Assembly (NCBI RefSeq): GCF_016616095.2
Contig: NZ_CP067089.2
Location: forward strand, 4,030,001-4,094,000
Source of the DNA: Breznakiella homolactica
GTDB taxonomy: Bacteria; Spirochaetota; Spirochaetia; Treponematales; Breznakiellaceae
DNA: 64,000 nt
Direction: 5' to 3'
Under the pieces are notes generated by a model. It was not told the DNA's origin. It did no database searches and saw only the letters and a list, made by a program, of their open reading frames with translations. The translations under genes and the position numbers were made by a program. Of the stretch, positions 8,372 to 18,177 are shown piece by piece (the first letter of the stretch is position 1; each line of letters starts with the position of its first letter).

Positions 8372-10609
8372 ATGCAGGTTTTATTAAAAAAGAATTTCGT
8401 AAATAGTAAGTCGATTATTTCAAAAATTGATGAATATAACATCCAATCCTGGGAATACGCTCCCTCGGAACCTGCAAAATCCCTTGAGATTGCCAGAAAG
8501 GCCCTGGAGCTGTCGGACAATATCCATTATACCAAAGGAACCGCATACGCAAACCTGAATTACGGATGGAGCAACTACTTTCTTTCGAGCCTTGACGACG
8601 CGGAACAGGGTATCCACGAAGCGCTTAATTATTTCTCCCCCCATAACAACAACGATGCCCAGGCATCGGCGTTTATGATCCTCGGGGTTATAGAAAAGGA
8701 ACGGGGCCGCTTCAATAAAGCCCTGGATAATTCGAAAAAATCCATTGAGCTGGCCCGGCTGTCAGGGCTCAAAGACCGGGAAGCCGCGGCCCTTAATACC
8801 ATCGGCGAGCTTATGTGCGGTTCCGGCAATACCCTGGAGGGGCTGGAATACTACCAGCAGGCCATAAAACTGATCGAATCCCCGGATAAACAGCGGGCGG
8901 TGAGTATCTCCACGCCGGAGATTGAATCGGTTACGTACAGCAATATCGGCGAGGCGTATATCCTCAGGGGGGAACTGAATACTGCCCTGGGATACCTGGA
9001 ATTGGCCCAGCATCTCGCCAGGGAATCCGGCACCTTCGGAATTGAGATTAAGGTTCTCAAACAAATGGCGGAGATAAACCGGCTCCAGGGGCTGTACACG
9101 GAGGCCAAAAGTCTGCTCCGGCAGGCCGATGAGATGGCACGCCGGTGCGGACAGATTCTGTACCAGATGGATATTCAGATGGCCCTTGCCCGGGTACATA
9201 CCAGCCAGGGACAGAACCGCCGCGCCATGGAACTGCTCAATAGAACCGTCAGGAACTGTGAAAAATGCGGGCTGTATTCAAAACTGCAGGAATGCTACTC
9301 CCACCGTTCCCGGATCCATGAATCCCTGGGAATTTTCAACAAAGCCCTGGAGGACCTCAAAAAAAGCAACTGCCTCAACGACGCATCCTGCGCCGACCGG
9401 ATAGCCCAAAGCATCCATGATGTGTATAAAACCTTCGAGGTGGAGCAGGCCCGGAAGGAGGCTGAAATTTTCCATCTCCGGAATGTGGAGCTGCGGAGCG
9501 AGCACGAAAAACTGGAACAGGCGACCCGGCGGATGGGAGCGGTGATTGAAATCGGCAAGGTAATTGCCGTTTCCATGGATATTGAATCGGCGGCCATGAT
9601 CGCCCATAAGCGGCTTCTTGAACTAATAGACGCCCACGAATTCGTCCTGGCCATTGCCCATGAAGAAGACGGGACCATTGAATTCATCAGCATTCTTAAA
9701 AACGGAAAATTCAAACAGACTTCCACTATTTCTATGGATGATACGAACAGTTTTGCCGCCTGGGTTATCCGAAACAATAAAACCCTCAGGCTGGATGATA
9801 TCCCCAGGCAGTATAAAAAATACGTGGAGGAACCGCTGCTTTTTTCGATTAAACGGGCGCTTTCCATTGCCCTGGTTCCTCTCCAGGCGGACAGCCGGAC
9901 CATAGGCGCCATGGGACTGCTGAGCAAAGTCCCCGGTGCCTACAGCGACGACGATATCCGGTTTATCCGGGTGCTGGGGGTTTTTCTTGCGGTGGCGATC
10001 CATAATAACCGTACCCGCTCAGAACTCATCCGCCTCAATACGGAACTGCGGAACGAAAAGCAGTCCCTGGAAGAACTCAACGGTACCATGAAAATTCTCG
10101 CCAACCATGATGGGCTGACCGGACTGGCGAACCGGACCCTCCTGGACGAGCTTTCAGAATCGGTAATCGAAAACGCTAAGCGGTACAGCCGTCAGTTCGC
10201 GGTACTGTACATGGATCTCGACAATTTTAAGCCTATTAATGACAGCCTCGGGCACGATTCCGGGGACGCGGTCCTGGTGGAAGTCGCCCGGCGGCTGAAG
10301 AAAAGCATCCGTTCCTCGGATATCATTGCCCGGGTAGGGGGGGATGAATTTATTGCGGTTCTTCAGAATGTGGATACCCCGGAAACGGCCCAAAACATCG
10401 CGGAAAAACTGATTAACGGGATGCAGCGGCCGATACGGGTCGGAAAAGATACGGTACGGCTTGGGATTTCTATCGGTATTGCGCTGTATCCCCTCCATGG
10501 AGAGGATTTTAACAGCCTCTGCAGAAATGCGGACAATGCTATGTACCAGGTCAAACAGGATAGGAAAAACTGGTATGCTTTTGCGGATAAAAATAAAAAG
10601 TCCCGGTGA
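8372..10609 (+). CDS. TPR-GAF-GGDEF diguanylate cyclase
   Basis: A 745-residue soluble signalling protein. Residues about 20-350 form TPR-like helical repeats (recurring A..LG..Y...G pattern). Then come a short coiled coil (355-390), a GAF domain (about 395-555) and a GGDEF domain (about 575-740). The active site is intact (VGGDEF) and an inhibitory I-site RSSD sits exactly five residues before it, so it should make cyclic di-GMP with product inhibition. No membrane segment or EAL domain is seen. The start at 8372 has only a weak aagg element. It is divergent from the flavodiiron gene, so a redox input is conceivable but not shown. Confidence 0.88.
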   Translation: MQVLLKKNFVNSKSIISKIDEYNIQSWEYAPSEPAKSLEIARKALELSDNIHYTKGTAYANLNYGWSNYFLSSLDDAEQGIHEALNYFSPHNNNDAQASAFMILGVIEKERGRFNKALDNSKKSIELARLSGLKDREAAALNTIGELMCGSGNTLEGLEYYQQAIKLIESPDKQRAVSISTPEIESVTYSNIGEAYILRGELNTALGYLELAQHLARESGTFGIEIKVLKQMAEINRLQGLYTEAKSLLRQADEMARRCGQILYQMDIQMALARVHTSQGQNRRAMELLNRTVRNCEKCGLYSKLQECYSHRSRIHESLGIFNKALEDLKKSNCLNDASCADRIAQSIHDVYKTFEVEQARKEAEIFHLRNVELRSEHEKLEQATRRMGAVIEIGKVIAVSMDIESAAMIAHKRLLELIDAHEFVLAIAHEEDGTIEFISILKNGKFKQTSTISMDDTNSFAAWVIRNNKTLRLDDIPRQYKKYVEEPLLFSIKRALSIALVPLQADSRTIGAMGLLSKVPGAYSDDDIRFIRVLGVFLAVAIHNNRTRSELIRLNTELRNEKQSLEELNGTMKILANHDGLTGLANRTLLDELSESVIENAKRYSRQFAVLYMDLDNFKPINDSLGHDSGDAVLVEVARRLKKSIRSSDIIARVGGDEFIAVLQNVDTPETAQNIAEKLINGMQRPIRVGKDTVRLGISIGIALYPLHGEDFNSLCRNADNAMYQVKQDRKNWYAFADKNKKSR

Positions 10610-10624
10610 TTACGGGACTTTTTT
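10595..10624. terminator. Bidirectional rho-independent terminator
   Basis: Eleven-base stem (10595-10605 with 10613-10623; aaaaagtcccg / cgggacttttt) and a 7-base loop that contains the TGA stop of the diguanylate cyclase gene. A-run on the left and T-run on the right let it end both the cyclase transcript and the convergent cheY transcript. Confidence 0.85.
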
Positions 10625-10636
10625 ACTCATAACGGC

Positions 10637-11074
10637 CTAGCGTTTCAGGACGGAAACAACCCGTTCCAGTACCTTTTTACGGTCCAGGGGCTTAACGATA
10701 TAACTTTTTGCCCCTAACAGCAGGGATTTTTTTACCACATCCTCTTTACCCAGGGCACTTACCATAATAACGGTAGCTTCTTTATCGAATTCCAGTATTT
10801 TTTCCAGGGCAGTGACACCATCCATGACAGGCATGGTTATATCCATGGTTACCAGGTCGATATTGGGGTACAATTCCTTGTATTTTTCGACACCCTGAGC
10901 TCCGTCTGAAGCAGTAGCTGCGACCTCAAAACCTTCGGATGTAAAAATCTGCCCAAGCTGTTTCGCAATAAACATGGAATCGTCTACAATGAGTACCCGG
11001 TATGAACCGCCTTCAGGCTTTATGCCGTCAGGGTCTTTTTCATTAATACTGGGCATATCACTCTTTGCTATCAT
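10637..11074 (-). CDS. cheY: Chemotaxis response regulator CheY
   Basis: A 145-residue single-domain receiver: Asp31/Asp32 (VLIVDDSMF), phospho-acceptor Asp78 (TMDITMP), Ser106 (MVSALG) and Lys128 (IVKPL). An N-terminal extension of about 24 residues precedes the receiver, which to my recollection is shared by treponemal CheY. The GAGGAG ribosome site 8 bases before the first ATG supports the long form. In other treponemes cheY usually follows cheX; here it is about 26 kb from cheA-cheW/R-cheX and transcribed alone. It should carry the signal from CheA to the flagellar switch. A second cheY elsewhere cannot be excluded. Confidence 0.88.
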   Translation of the reverse strand: MIAKSDMPSINEKDPDGIKPEGGSYRVLIVDDSMFIAKQLGQIFTSEGFEVAATASDGAQGVEKYKELYPNIDLVTMDITMPVMDGVTALEKILEFDKEATVIMVSALGKEDVVKKSLLLGAKSYIVKPLDRKKVLERVVSVLKR

Positions 11075-11234
11075 GCGGTACGCTCCTCTTATCCTTTATA
11101 ATCTATGGCATGATTCCTTGCAAGTCAAGGTCTGCTTATTTTCTACATATTTTATTCAAAAACCTGACTTTTATAAAGTACTATTCATTTGATGGTATCT
11201 TTCTTTTTATCTTCCCGCCCAATAAAATACTAGC

Positions 11235-12221
11235 ATGGGTATGCCGTTCTTGCTAGCTCCAATGGCTGAATTGAGCCACCGGCCTTTACGGGAACTGATT
11301 CATTCCTTCGGAGGCTGTGATGAGTATTATACTGAAATGATCAGCGCTCCGGCACTGCTGTCGGGGGGTGAATTTGAATCTTACTACATTGACGGCCTTC
11401 CCGACCCCGGAAAGACGGTTTACCAGCTTGTCGGGGCAAATCCGGAACAGCTTGCCGCCGCCGCGGCGGCCCTCAGCGGTAAGGAATGCGCCGGAATTGA
11501 CATCAATATGGGCTGCGCGGCTCCCGCCATCACGCGGACCGGGGCCGGCGCTGCCTGGATGAATTCCGCCGATGCCGCGGCCCGGATGATTGAAGGAGTG
11601 CGGAAGGCGACGGACCGGCGCCTCAGCGTGAAGCTCCGGATCGGTCCGTCGGACGATTACGAGTATCTTCTGGGGTTTTGCCGGGCCCTGGAATCCGCGG
11701 GGGTTGAACGTATTACCCTGCATCCCCGGACAGTTAAGGAAAAGTTCCGGCGGCGGGCCCGCTGGGAGTATGTGGCGCGCCTCGGGAACGATCTTTCCGT
11801 CCCGGTGGCCGGGAACGGGGATATCGCCGACGCCGCGGATCTTGCTGAAAAAGCCGGGGGGCCCTGGGCCGCGGTTATGGCCGGCCGCGGGGCGGTCCGT
11901 TTTCCCTGGATATTCGCCCGGGCCAGGATGCTGGAAGGCGGAGAATCCCGGAAACAAAACTTCCTTGGTGACTCAATAGATCTTGCGGAAACCGCCGCCC
12001 GGTTCCTGGATCTGCTGGTCCGGTACCAGCCCCGGGAATTCCATTTAAGCAGGGCCCGGCGGTTTTTCGCGTATTTCTGCGACAACCTGACCTGGGCCCA
12101 CTACGTCAAAACACTGATTGGACGGGAACCGGACATATCCGGAATAGCCGCGGTGCTTGCGGGCTACTTCCGGGACCATCCGGAGGAACGGTATATCAGC
12201 CTAAATTCAGGGCCTTCCTGA
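11235..12221 (+). CDS. tRNA-dihydrouridine synthase
   Basis: A 328-residue FMN-dependent Dus enzyme that reduces uridines in tRNA D-loops. Family marks are LAPMAELSHRPLR at the N-terminus, DINMGCAAP (the catalytic Cys lies in this region), VKLRIGPSDD, TLHPRTVKEKF and VAGNGDI in the TIM barrel, then a helical C-terminal domain. Subclass (DusB-like or other) is not certain. No good ribosome site precedes the ATG at 11235, so the start is tentative; an alternative ATG lies at 11241. Its last 26 bases overlap the convergent end of adk. Confidence 0.88.
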   Translation: MGMPFLLAPMAELSHRPLRELIHSFGGCDEYYTEMISAPALLSGGEFESYYIDGLPDPGKTVYQLVGANPEQLAAAAAALSGKECAGIDINMGCAAPAITRTGAGAAWMNSADAAARMIEGVRKATDRRLSVKLRIGPSDDYEYLLGFCRALESAGVERITLHPRTVKEKFRRRARWEYVARLGNDLSVPVAGNGDIADAADLAEKAGGPWAAVMAGRGAVRFPWIFARARMLEGGESRKQNFLGDSIDLAETAARFLDLLVRYQPREFHLSRARRFFAYFCDNLTWAHYVKTLIGREPDISGIAAVLAGYFRDHPEERYISLNSGPS

Positions 12222-12828
12222 AGTTTTCCACCACCTCATCCACCGACGGGCGGGCGTCCACATCAACGAGCAGGCCCTTGTCCCGGTAATACTCTATGAG
12301 GGGAGCCGTCTGGGCCCGGTAGACTTCGAGGCGTTTCTGAACGGCCTCTTCGCGGTCATCATCCCGGGTATAGACTTCGCCGCCGCAGACATCACAGATG
12401 CCGTCATGGGAAGGTTTATTAAAGAGGATATGGTAATTGGTACCGCACTTCCGGCAGACCCGGCGGCCCGACAGCCGCTGGATAACCATGGAATCGGGGA
12501 TTTCAAAATTCACTACTTTATCAACCGAAGAAAAACCCGCCAGGGCTTCGGCCTGGGGAATGGTCCGGGGAAATCCGTCCAGGATATAGCCCTGCCGGGT
12601 ATCATCCTTGCCGAGCCGTTCCTTTACCAGTTCAATCGTGGTCGCGTCATCCACCAGTTTTCCCGCGTCAATAATGGCTTTTACCTGTATTCCCAGGGGG
12701 CTTTGGGCCGCGATAGCGGCGCGGAATATCGCTCCGGTGGAAATATGGGGGACCTTGAGAATCTCTACCGCCTTTGCCGCCAGTGTCCCCTTGCCCGCGC
12801 CCGGGGGACCGAGAAAAATGAGTTTCAT
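12196..12828 (-). CDS. adk: Adenylate kinase (zinc-LID form)
   Basis: A 210-residue enzyme catalysing ATP + AMP to 2 ADP. It has the P-loop GPPGAGKGT (7-15), HISTGAIFR, the FPRT motif (GFPRTIPQA) and a long LID with four cysteines arranged CRKC...CDVC, which bind structural zinc in Gram-positive and some other adenylate kinases. Length is standard. Its stop lies inside the convergent dus gene with a 26-base overlap, so the two 3' ends share coding DNA. Confidence 0.96.
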   Translation of the reverse strand: MKLIFLGPPGAGKGTLAAKAVEILKVPHISTGAIFRAAIAAQSPLGIQVKAIIDAGKLVDDATTIELVKERLGKDDTRQGYILDGFPRTIPQAEALAGFSSVDKVVNFEIPDSMVIQRLSGRRVCRKCGTNYHILFNKPSHDGICDVCGGEVYTRDDDREEAVQKRLEVYRAQTAPLIEYYRDKGLLVDVDARPSVDEVVENFRKALNLG

Positions 12829-12881
12829 CGGGTTGCTCCTCTGTGATAGTGTCCCCCTCGGGGGCGTACAAATGATACCGA

Positions 12882-13691
12882 TTATCCCAGGCCAACGTCC
12901 AGAGCCATCATCAGGGCGAAACCAAGCATGAGCCCCAGGGTGGAAATGTGCTCATTCCCTTCCCGCTGGGATTCGGGGATGACTTCTTCGGCAACCACGA
13001 AGATCATGGCCCCCGCGGCAAAGGACAGGGCGTAGGGCAGTATGGGCTGTATATAGAAGACCAGGGCCGCGCCGAGGACGCCGGCAACGGGTTCCACAAG
13101 ACCCGAGAGCTGGCCGTACCAGAAAGCCTTGCCCCGGCTCATGCCGTCCCGCCGCAGGGGGATGGAAACCGCCGCCCCTTCCGGGAAATTCTGGAGCCCG
13201 ATACCCAGGGCCAATGCCATGGCGCCGGCCATTCCCGCTCCGGGGATCCCCGCGGCCACCGCGCCGAAACCGACGCCCACCGCAAGTCCTTCGGGTATAT
13301 TATGGATGGTTATGGCCAGAACCAGAAGCACCGACCGCTGCCATCCCGTTTTGGGGCCTTCGGCATCTTTAATGTTGTATTCAATGTGAAGATGCGGCAG
13401 GATCTTGTCCACCAGCCGCAGGAAAAATCCACCCGTAAGAAATCCGACCACCGCGGGAACCCAGGGAATCATCCCCATGGATTTGGCCATGGCAATGGAC
13501 GGCTCCAGAAGGGACCAGAAGCTGGCGGCGATCATAACCCCGCCGGCAAATCCGAGCATTCCGTCCAGGATCTTGCGGTTTATGGTTTTGAAGAAGAAAA
13601 CCGTCCCCGCTCCCAGGGCCGTAACGCCGTAGGTAAAAAGGGTCGCCAGAAGCGCCTGGAGCACTACGTTAAGATTTGAGAACCATTCCAT
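12882..13691 (-). CDS. ZIP family divalent metal transporter
   Basis: A membrane protein of 269 residues from the ATG at 13691. It has about eight hydrophobic segments and the two metal-site motifs of the GufA/ZupT branch, [14 protein letters not shown] and [12 protein letters not shown]. It should import zinc or other divalent metals across the inner membrane. The frame can be extended 12 codons to a TTG at 13727, but neither start has a strong ribosome site; the ATG (MEWFSNLN) is preferred because it precedes the first membrane helix directly. It is upstream of adk on the same strand with a 53-base gap. Confidence 0.85.
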   Translation of the reverse strand: MEWFSNLNVVLQALLATLFTYGVTALGAGTVFFFKTINRKILDGMLGFAGGVMIAASFWSLLEPSIAMAKSMGMIPWVPAVVGFLTGGFFLRLVDKILPHLHIEYNIKDAEGPKTGWQRSVLLVLAITIHNIPEGLAVGVGFGAVAAGIPGAGMAGAMALALGIGLQNFPEGAAVSIPLRRDGMSRGKAFWYGQLSGLVEPVAGVLGAALVFYIQPILPYALSFAAGAMIFVVAEEVIPESQREGNEHISTLGLMLGFALMMALDVGLG

Positions 13692-13761
13692 AGTATAAAC
13701 TGTAGCAAAAGAACGGTGATTAATCAAAGATTCGGAGATTGAATTTTAATTCTTCTGTATT

Positions 13762-14340
13762 TTAACTGATAAGGAGATCTTGAGATTTGATTTTCATTAT
13801 TTTTTTGCTCAGTTCCAGCCAGGCAAGGGCAATGAGAAAACCGAACAGTACATCGCTGGCAAAATGCGCGCCGTTAACTATCCGGCTGAAGGCCACTATC
13901 CCGGTATAAATAACGCTTATACAGAAAAATATGAATTCCTTTCCTTTATATTTGGGATGGCGGGACAGTAAAGTCAGGAACAGCATCGCGGCGGCTCCGC
14001 TTGAGTGGGCCGAAGGAAAGGAATAATTGCCGGTGATTCCCCGGGGAGTGAACCATCGGGTAAACTCCGAAGCCACCGGGTCAAGATCGTAAAACCGGCC
14101 CCGGCCCCAGAACAGTTTGGTGATCTGCACCGTAAAAAATGTACCGGCGATGAATACAATCCCCGTAAGGGCGATCTGCCGGTATTCAGCCATTTTTTTG
14201 CGGTTCGTTTTACGCGCCGCGGCTGTCAGGGCCGCGGTCCCCAGCACTGAAACAATAAAAGCAAGCGCCCAGGTAAGGGGCGTAAATAAGCCGATCCTTC
14301 GTATCAGCTGCAGCCGGTGGTTCCGCCGCAGGTGTCGCAC
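13762..14340 (-). CDS. PAP2 superfamily membrane phosphatase
   Basis: An integral membrane PAP2/phosphatidic acid phosphatase-like protein of up to 192 residues. The three signature blocks are [18 protein letters not shown] and [13 protein letters not shown], with the catalytic His residues in the second and third, among several hydrophobic helices. Likely substrates are lipid phosphates or undecaprenyl pyrophosphate; not determinable here. The open frame begins with GTG at 14340, inside the zinc-ribbon coding end of nrdJ (37-base overlap), without a clear ribosome site. Translation may be coupled to nrdJ, or a later non-ATG start may be used. Confidence 0.8.
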   Translation of the reverse strand: MRHLRRNHRLQLIRRIGLFTPLTWALAFIVSVLGTAALTAAARKTNRKKMAEYRQIALTGIVFIAGTFFTVQITKLFWGRGRFYDLDPVASEFTRWFTPRGITGNYSFPSAHSSGAAAMLFLTLLSRHPKYKGKEFIFFCISVIYTGIVAFSRIVNGAHFASDVLFGFLIALAWLELSKKIMKIKSQDLLIS

Positions 14341-17300
14341 TTCATGCAGGTTCCATTCCTGACCAGGGTAAAGGAACCGCAGGCCGGACAGGGATCGCCT
14401 TCGTATCCCTTGATGCGTGCCTGGGCTATTTTAGCGGCCTGCTCCATCTCGTTTTTCCGGGCTTCCGCCTTAACGGCATCCACCAGGGCCTCCGCCGGTT
14501 TCCCCGGATCCGCAGGCTTTTCCTGCGCCGGGGTATCGGGTGTCTCGTTGTCCTGGGGTTTGAACCCCGCGCTCAATTTCGCGCTGCCCCGTTCATGTTT
14601 GCCGGTGCTGGATTTCGTCCCCGTCGCCAGGAGGTCCTCGGGTTTTATCTGCCCCAGGTCGGTCCGTTTTAGGTAGCTGATTGCCAGATCCCGGAAAATA
14701 TAGTCGATAACGCTGGTCGCCATTTTGACGTAATCGTGGCCCTGGACAAGGCCGTTGGGTTCGAAACGGCTGAAGGTAAAGGCATCCACATACTCTTCCA
14801 GGGGAACTCCGTACTGGAGCCCCAGGGACACGGCAATGGCGAAGCTGTTGAGGAGGCTCCGGAAGGCGGCGCCTTCCTTGTGCATATCCAGGAATATTTC
14901 CCCCAGTTTTCCGTCGTCGTACTCACCGGTCCGGATAAAGATCGAATGGCCCCCGATTTTTGCCTTCTGGGTGTATCCGGCCCGCCGGTTGGGGAGCGGT
15001 TTGCGGACACCGCGGATATCGGATTTTTTTGACAGCTGCGCCGCCGGGTCCGGCGTGCCGGCGTTCATGTCCCGCTGAACCTGGATAATGGTATCCGCCA
15101 GGGGATCGGTCCCGGGGGCAAAGGACGACAGTGGCTGGGAAAGTTTTGATCCGTCCCGGTACAGGGCCACCGCCTTGAGGGCGCTTTTCCAGGCCATCAT
15201 GTACGCGCCTTTGACATCCTCATAGGTTGCGCTGTTGGGCATATTGATGGTTTTGGAAATGGCTCCAGAAATAAAAGGCTGGACCGCCGCCATCATACCG
15301 ATATGGGCGGTCCAGGCAATGGACCGCCGGCCGTTTTTCCCCGAAGGCGTCGCCGTATCGAAAACCCCGAGGTGTTCCTTTTTTAGATGCGGCGCCCCTT
15401 CGATGCCCATGGTCCCGCAGGCGTAGAGCTCCGCTTCCTGGATTTCCTCATCGGTAAAGCCCAGGTGCCTGAGCAGGCTGAACCCCGGGAGCGACCAGGT
15501 CGCTTCCGGCACCCGGAGTACTTCTTCCACAAATTCCTTTCCTATTATCCATGGGCTGAAGACCCCCTCCAGGCTGAGGGCGCTTTCCACCGCGTTTTCC
15601 ACTGCCGCCAGGGTTTCCTTGGTGAAACCCTTTGACTCCAGGATTTCCAGAGAAATCCCGGGCGCGCCCTTCAGGGTTTTCCGCCCCGTGGCGTAGGTGA
15701 TGATACCGTCTATTTCCTCGGGGCTGTAGCCCAGGGCTTCCAGAGCGGGGGGGACCGACTGGTTGATTATCTTGAAGTATCCGCCGCCGGCGAGTTTTTT
15801 GAATTTGACCAGGGCGAAATCTGGCTCCACGCCGGTGGTATCGCAGTCCATGAGCAGGCCGATGGTCCCCGTAGGGGCGATGGCGCTTACCTGGGCGTTC
15901 CTGAATCCATGGAGCTTTCCGAGTTTAAGGGCCTCATCCCAGACGGATTTTGCCGCCCCCAGCAGTTCCTGGGGGCAGAACGCCTGATCAATGCCCCGGG
16001 GTACGGTATGTATTTTTTCATACTCCGATGCCGGAGCGTTGTACACCGCCCGCCGGTGGTTTCTGATGATCCGGAGCATGGCTTCCTTGTTTTCCCCGTA
16101 CCGCTCGAAGGGACCCAGGCTGCCGGCCATGCGGGCCGACTGGGCGTAGGCTTCGCCGGTAAGCAGGGCGGACAGGGCCCCGGCCACGGCCCGGCCCGGC
16201 TCGGAATCATAGGCAAACCCCATGACCATGAGCAAAGTTCCCAGGTTCGCGTATCCCAGCCCCAGGGTTCGGTATTCATAGGACAGTTCCGCGATTTTCG
16301 GGGCAGGAAACTGGGCCATGACCACGGAAATTTCAAGGATAGTCGTCCAGATCCGTACCGCGTGCAGGTAGCCGGTAATGTTGAACTCCCTTTTTTCCCG
16401 GTCATACAGGGTCGCCAGGTTGATGGAGGCCAGATTGCACGCGGTATCATCCAGGAACATGTACTCAGAACAGGGATTCGATGCCCGGATTTCCCCGCCC
16501 GCGGGACAGGTATGCCAGTCGTTGACCGTGGTATGGTACTGGAGTCCCGGATCGGCGCACTGCCAGGCGGCCCGGGCTATCTGGTCCCAGAGCTGCCGGG
16601 CTCTGACGGTCTTCATGGTTTCGCGCTGTATCCTGCCGGTAAGGTTCCAGTCTTTATCATCCAGAACCGACTGCATGAATTCATCGCTGACCCGGAGGCT
16701 GTTGTTTGAAGACTGGCCTGATACGGTATTGTAAGCCTCGTCGTCCCAGGCGGTGGAGAAGACCGCGGGATTTACGGTTTCATCCCCCTGTTCCAGCCTG
16801 CGGAGCAGCTGGTACAGATACGTGGCGGGAATCTGGTCTCCCAGGGCACCCCGGAGGGCCTTGGCCAGTTCATGATTTTTCAGGGCGTTGAAGCTGTCCG
16901 TATCGGGTCCCCTGAATGCCGCCACCGCTTTTTTTATGCTGTCCAGGTGTTTCCGGACAATTTCCGATCCGGTTACCATGGAAGCGACCTTGTGTTCTTC
17001 CCCGGCTTTCCAGTCGATATATTTTTCCACATCCGGATGGTCCGCGTCGAGGGTAACCATTTTGGCGGCCCGCCGGGTGGTACCGCCGGACTTAATAGCC
17101 GAGGCCGACCGGTCTCCGATTTTAAGGAACGAAAGAAGCCCCGAAGAAACCCCTCCGCCGGAGAGTTTTTCGTTTACCGCCCGGATTTTCGAGAAGTTTG
17201 ATCCCGTTCCGGAGCCGTATTTAAAAAGCCGGGCTTCCCGGGTAATGAGGTCCATAATACCGCCCTCATTGACCAGGTCATCTTCAATAGAAAGAATGAA

Positions 17301-17885
17301 ACAGGCGTGGGGCTGGGGCCGCTTGTAGGCGGAATCCGATTTTTTGAGGGTCTTGTCCGCGGGGTCAAAGTAATAATGTCCCTGGGCGGGACCGTCTATT
17401 CCGTATACAGCGTACAGTCCGGTATTGAACCACTGGGGGCTGTTGGGGGCCGCCATCTGGTGGGCCAGCATAAAACAGGTCTCGTCGTAAAACGCCTGGG
17501 CATCGTCCTCGGAATCAAAGTATCCATTCTGCCTGCCCCAGTCCATCCAGGTAAAGGCAAGCCGGTGGAAGACCTGCCGGGCATCGTGTTCGGCACCGTC
17601 GGCCGGCAGCTTTTCTCCGGGATCTGCGGCCTTTTTCTTAGTCCCGTCTTTGGGGGCCCACTTTTTCCACTCATAGATTTTGTCTTTGGGAACCCCGGCC
17701 TTGCGGAAATATTTCTGGGCAATAATATCGGCGGCTATCTGGCTCCAGAACGAAGGAACGATAACGGTATCTTCGGAAAAAATCGCCTTCCCGTCGGGGT
17801 TTCTGATTTCACTTTTCCGCTTTTCCCATTGTATATCCCGGTACGGACCTTCGCCGGCTTTGGTAAATAGACGTTCGATTTTCAT
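14304..17885 (-). CDS. nrdJ: Adenosylcobalamin-dependent (class II) ribonucleotide reductase
   Basis: A 1193-residue vitamin B12-dependent ribonucleotide reductase that makes deoxynucleotides without oxygen dependence. Diagnostic blocks are [46 protein letters not shown] (active-site region) and [23 protein letters not shown] Ser/Thr/Pro-rich linker (about 1080-1150) leads to a C-terminal zinc ribbon with CPAC and CDTCGG. No frameshift is seen across the gene. Cobalamin dependence fits an anaerobe; no B12 riboswitch was recognised in the 292-base upstream region. The upstream neighbour (glycosyltransferase) is divergent. Confidence 0.95.
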   Translation of the reverse strand: MKIERLFTKAGEGPYRDIQWEKRKSEIRNPDGKAIFSEDTVIVPSFWSQIAADIIAQKYFRKAGVPKDKIYEWKKWAPKDGTKKKAADPGEKLPADGAEHDARQVFHRLAFTWMDWGRQNGYFDSEDDAQAFYDETCFMLAHQMAAPNSPQWFNTGLYAVYGIDGPAQGHYYFDPADKTLKKSDSAYKRPQPHACFILSIEDDLVNEGGIMDLITREARLFKYGSGTGSNFSKIRAVNEKLSGGGVSSGLLSFLKIGDRSASAIKSGGTTRRAAKMVTLDADHPDVEKYIDWKAGEEHKVASMVTGSEIVRKHLDSIKKAVAAFRGPDTDSFNALKNHELAKALRGALGDQIPATYLYQLLRRLEQGDETVNPAVFSTAWDDEAYNTVSGQSSNNSLRVSDEFMQSVLDDKDWNLTGRIQRETMKTVRARQLWDQIARAAWQCADPGLQYHTTVNDWHTCPAGGEIRASNPCSEYMFLDDTACNLASINLATLYDREKREFNITGYLHAVRIWTTILEISVVMAQFPAPKIAELSYEYRTLGLGYANLGTLLMVMGFAYDSEPGRAVAGALSALLTGEAYAQSARMAGSLGPFERYGENKEAMLRIIRNHRRAVYNAPASEYEKIHTVPRGIDQAFCPQELLGAAKSVWDEALKLGKLHGFRNAQVSAIAPTGTIGLLMDCDTTGVEPDFALVKFKKLAGGGYFKIINQSVPPALEALGYSPEEIDGIITYATGRKTLKGAPGISLEILESKGFTKETLAAVENAVESALSLEGVFSPWIIGKEFVEEVLRVPEATWSLPGFSLLRHLGFTDEEIQEAELYACGTMGIEGAPHLKKEHLGVFDTATPSGKNGRRSIAWTAHIGMMAAVQPFISGAISKTINMPNSATYEDVKGAYMMAWKSALKAVALYRDGSKLSQPLSSFAPGTDPLADTIIQVQRDMNAGTPDPAAQLSKKSDIRGVRKPLPNRRAGYTQKAKIGGHSIFIRTGEYDDGKLGEIFLDMHKEGAAFRSLLNSFAIAVSLGLQYGVPLEEYVDAFTFSRFEPNGLVQGHDYVKMATSVIDYIFRDLAISYLKRTDLGQIKPEDLLATGTKSSTGKHERGSAKLSAGFKPQDNETPDTPAQEKPADPGKPAEALVDAVKAEARKNEMEQAAKIAQARIKGYEGDPCPACGSFTLVRNGTCMKCDTCGGTTGCS

Positions 17886-17948
17886 GCCTGTTTCCTTTTT
17901 TCTGAATTACAGTACTACAATACCTGTAGCGGAGTTTTTCGTGATGAT

Positions 17949-17962
17949 ACTCTATATAGGGT
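17949..17962. promoter_or_regulatory. Near-palindrome upstream of nrdJ
   Basis: The 14-bp near-palindrome actctatatagggt lies about 65 bp before nrdJ. It resembles an NrdR box in composition (AT core with C/G flanks), but the C-to-G distance is 8 rather than the usual 10, and no second box is found at helical spacing. It may instead be a promoter element. Confidence 0.3.
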
Positions 17963-18177
17963 GGTCTATCAAGCGGTGAAATGCAAGATTACCAATAAAA
18001 ACCCAAATTCCTCCATTGGCGCGCCGTATACACCGAAAATCTTACCAGGGGCGTTGTACAAAACCGCAAACCGCTATACTGTAAATTTGGAGCTTTTTTG
18101 ATTGTGGCGCTGTTTGTTCTGGGATAGTATAAACAGTAAAGGGATTTGGCAGTTATGAATGAAAGAGAGGGCCTCCG

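Noticed and set aside
8242..8520. N-terminal extension of the flavodiiron protein by 93 codons
   Set aside because: The extension is not family-like, overlaps the divergent cyclase gene, and a proper ribosome site precedes the ATG at 8241.
17949..17962. NrdR box
   Set aside because: Composition is similar, but the C-to-G spacing is two bases short and the usual second box is absent; kept only as a weak palindrome.
17886..18177. Cobalamin riboswitch before nrdJ
   Set aside because: No B12-box-like sequence or multi-stem fold was found on the minus strand.
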